Shown here in pieces: positions 63,962 to 64,000 of a stretch of 64,000 bases of DNA (positions are counted from its first letter, which is position 1; each line of letters opens with the position of its first letter). The stretch lies in the NCBI GenBank assembly GCA_963580285.1, contig OY757017.1:11420538-11484537 (forward strand). The letters run 5' to 3'. The DNA is from Lucinisca nassula. Taxonomy: Eukaryota; Mollusca; Bivalvia; Lucinida; Lucinidae. The notes beneath the pieces are model-generated. The model made no database searches and had not been told where the DNA came from. It saw only the letters and a program-made list of their open reading frames with translations. The translations under genes and the position numbers were made by a program.

Positions 63962-64000
63962 AGCCTCCGTGGTGTAGTGGTTACGCTACTCGCCTTATAA
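63962..64000 (+). other. 5' half of a tRNA or tRNA-derived SINE cut by the window end
   Basis: GCCTCCGTGGTGTAGTGGTT contains an A-box-like TGGTGTAGTGG, followed by an anticodon-arm-like ACTCGCCTTATAA. The B box would lie beyond the window, so tRNA gene and SINE head cannot be told apart. Confidence 0.45.

Overview
This is eukaryotic, repeat-dominated DNA, most likely from a bivalve mollusc. That inference rests on tRNA-headed SINEs ending in a GACGTTAAAC-type 3' domain, pearl/Helentron-type elements with GTCCGTCC tracts and 150-170 bp core repeats, and several decayed non-LTR, Penelope-like and DIRS-like reverse transcriptases of types common in molluscs. I recognise no host protein-coding gene, rRNA gene or functional tRNA gene. 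Every long reading frame I can identify belongs to a mobile element, and all but one are visibly broken.

Layout. 1-2000: short interspersed repeats and a tandem pair rich in AAGGTCA half-sites. 2003-10595: a degenerate 21-bp minisatellite that alternates TGAGTCA and CAGCTG, organised in ~1.9 kb higher-order blocks and interrupted by two interspersed families (called R1 and R2 here). 10596-13562: an AT-rich GATATC domain with four ~450-535 bp higher-order copies. 13563-16440: a tRNA-type SINE, two arrays of palindromic AAGATATCTT repeats, and a second SINE with target-site duplications. 16850-23520: a graveyard of LINE, Penelope-like (PLE) and Tc1-like fragments. 25087-29062: a MITE, a tRNA-headed SINE whose 3' half matches the PLE 3' end, and a LINE with a 690-codon open RT region. 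29104-34622: a Foldback-like element with long inverted arms made of ~90-bp tandem repeats and an 11-bp target duplication. 34680-40560: MITE, SINE and PLE remnants. 41110-42207: a truncated LINE (A). 42596-47837: a 5.2-kb TIR element with a 10-bp target duplication that carries a 1.07-kb foldback element and a 0.76-kb Mutator-like remnant. 47856-63655: a second copy of that LINE (B), split by nested insertions.

How the parts fit together. Target-site duplications and intact homologous copies let the insertion order be read. LINE B was hit by a 589-bp long-TIR element (5-bp duplication). That was hit by an 8.2-kb hAT-like element (8-bp duplication). The hAT element holds a decayed DIRS-like retroelement and a short element sharing its ends. 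LINE B was separately hit by a Helentron-type element, which duplicated about 976 bp internally and then received a second Helentron-type element, which in turn received a SINE. Family names R1 (26463-26778 type), R2 (SINE-like, ends GACGTTAAACCTCAAATC), R3 (palindromic hairpin), R5 (tRNA-type repeat at 45553) and R6 (TTCGCGAA repeat) are labels used only here. Boundaries are read by eye and may be off by a few bases where no target duplication is given.
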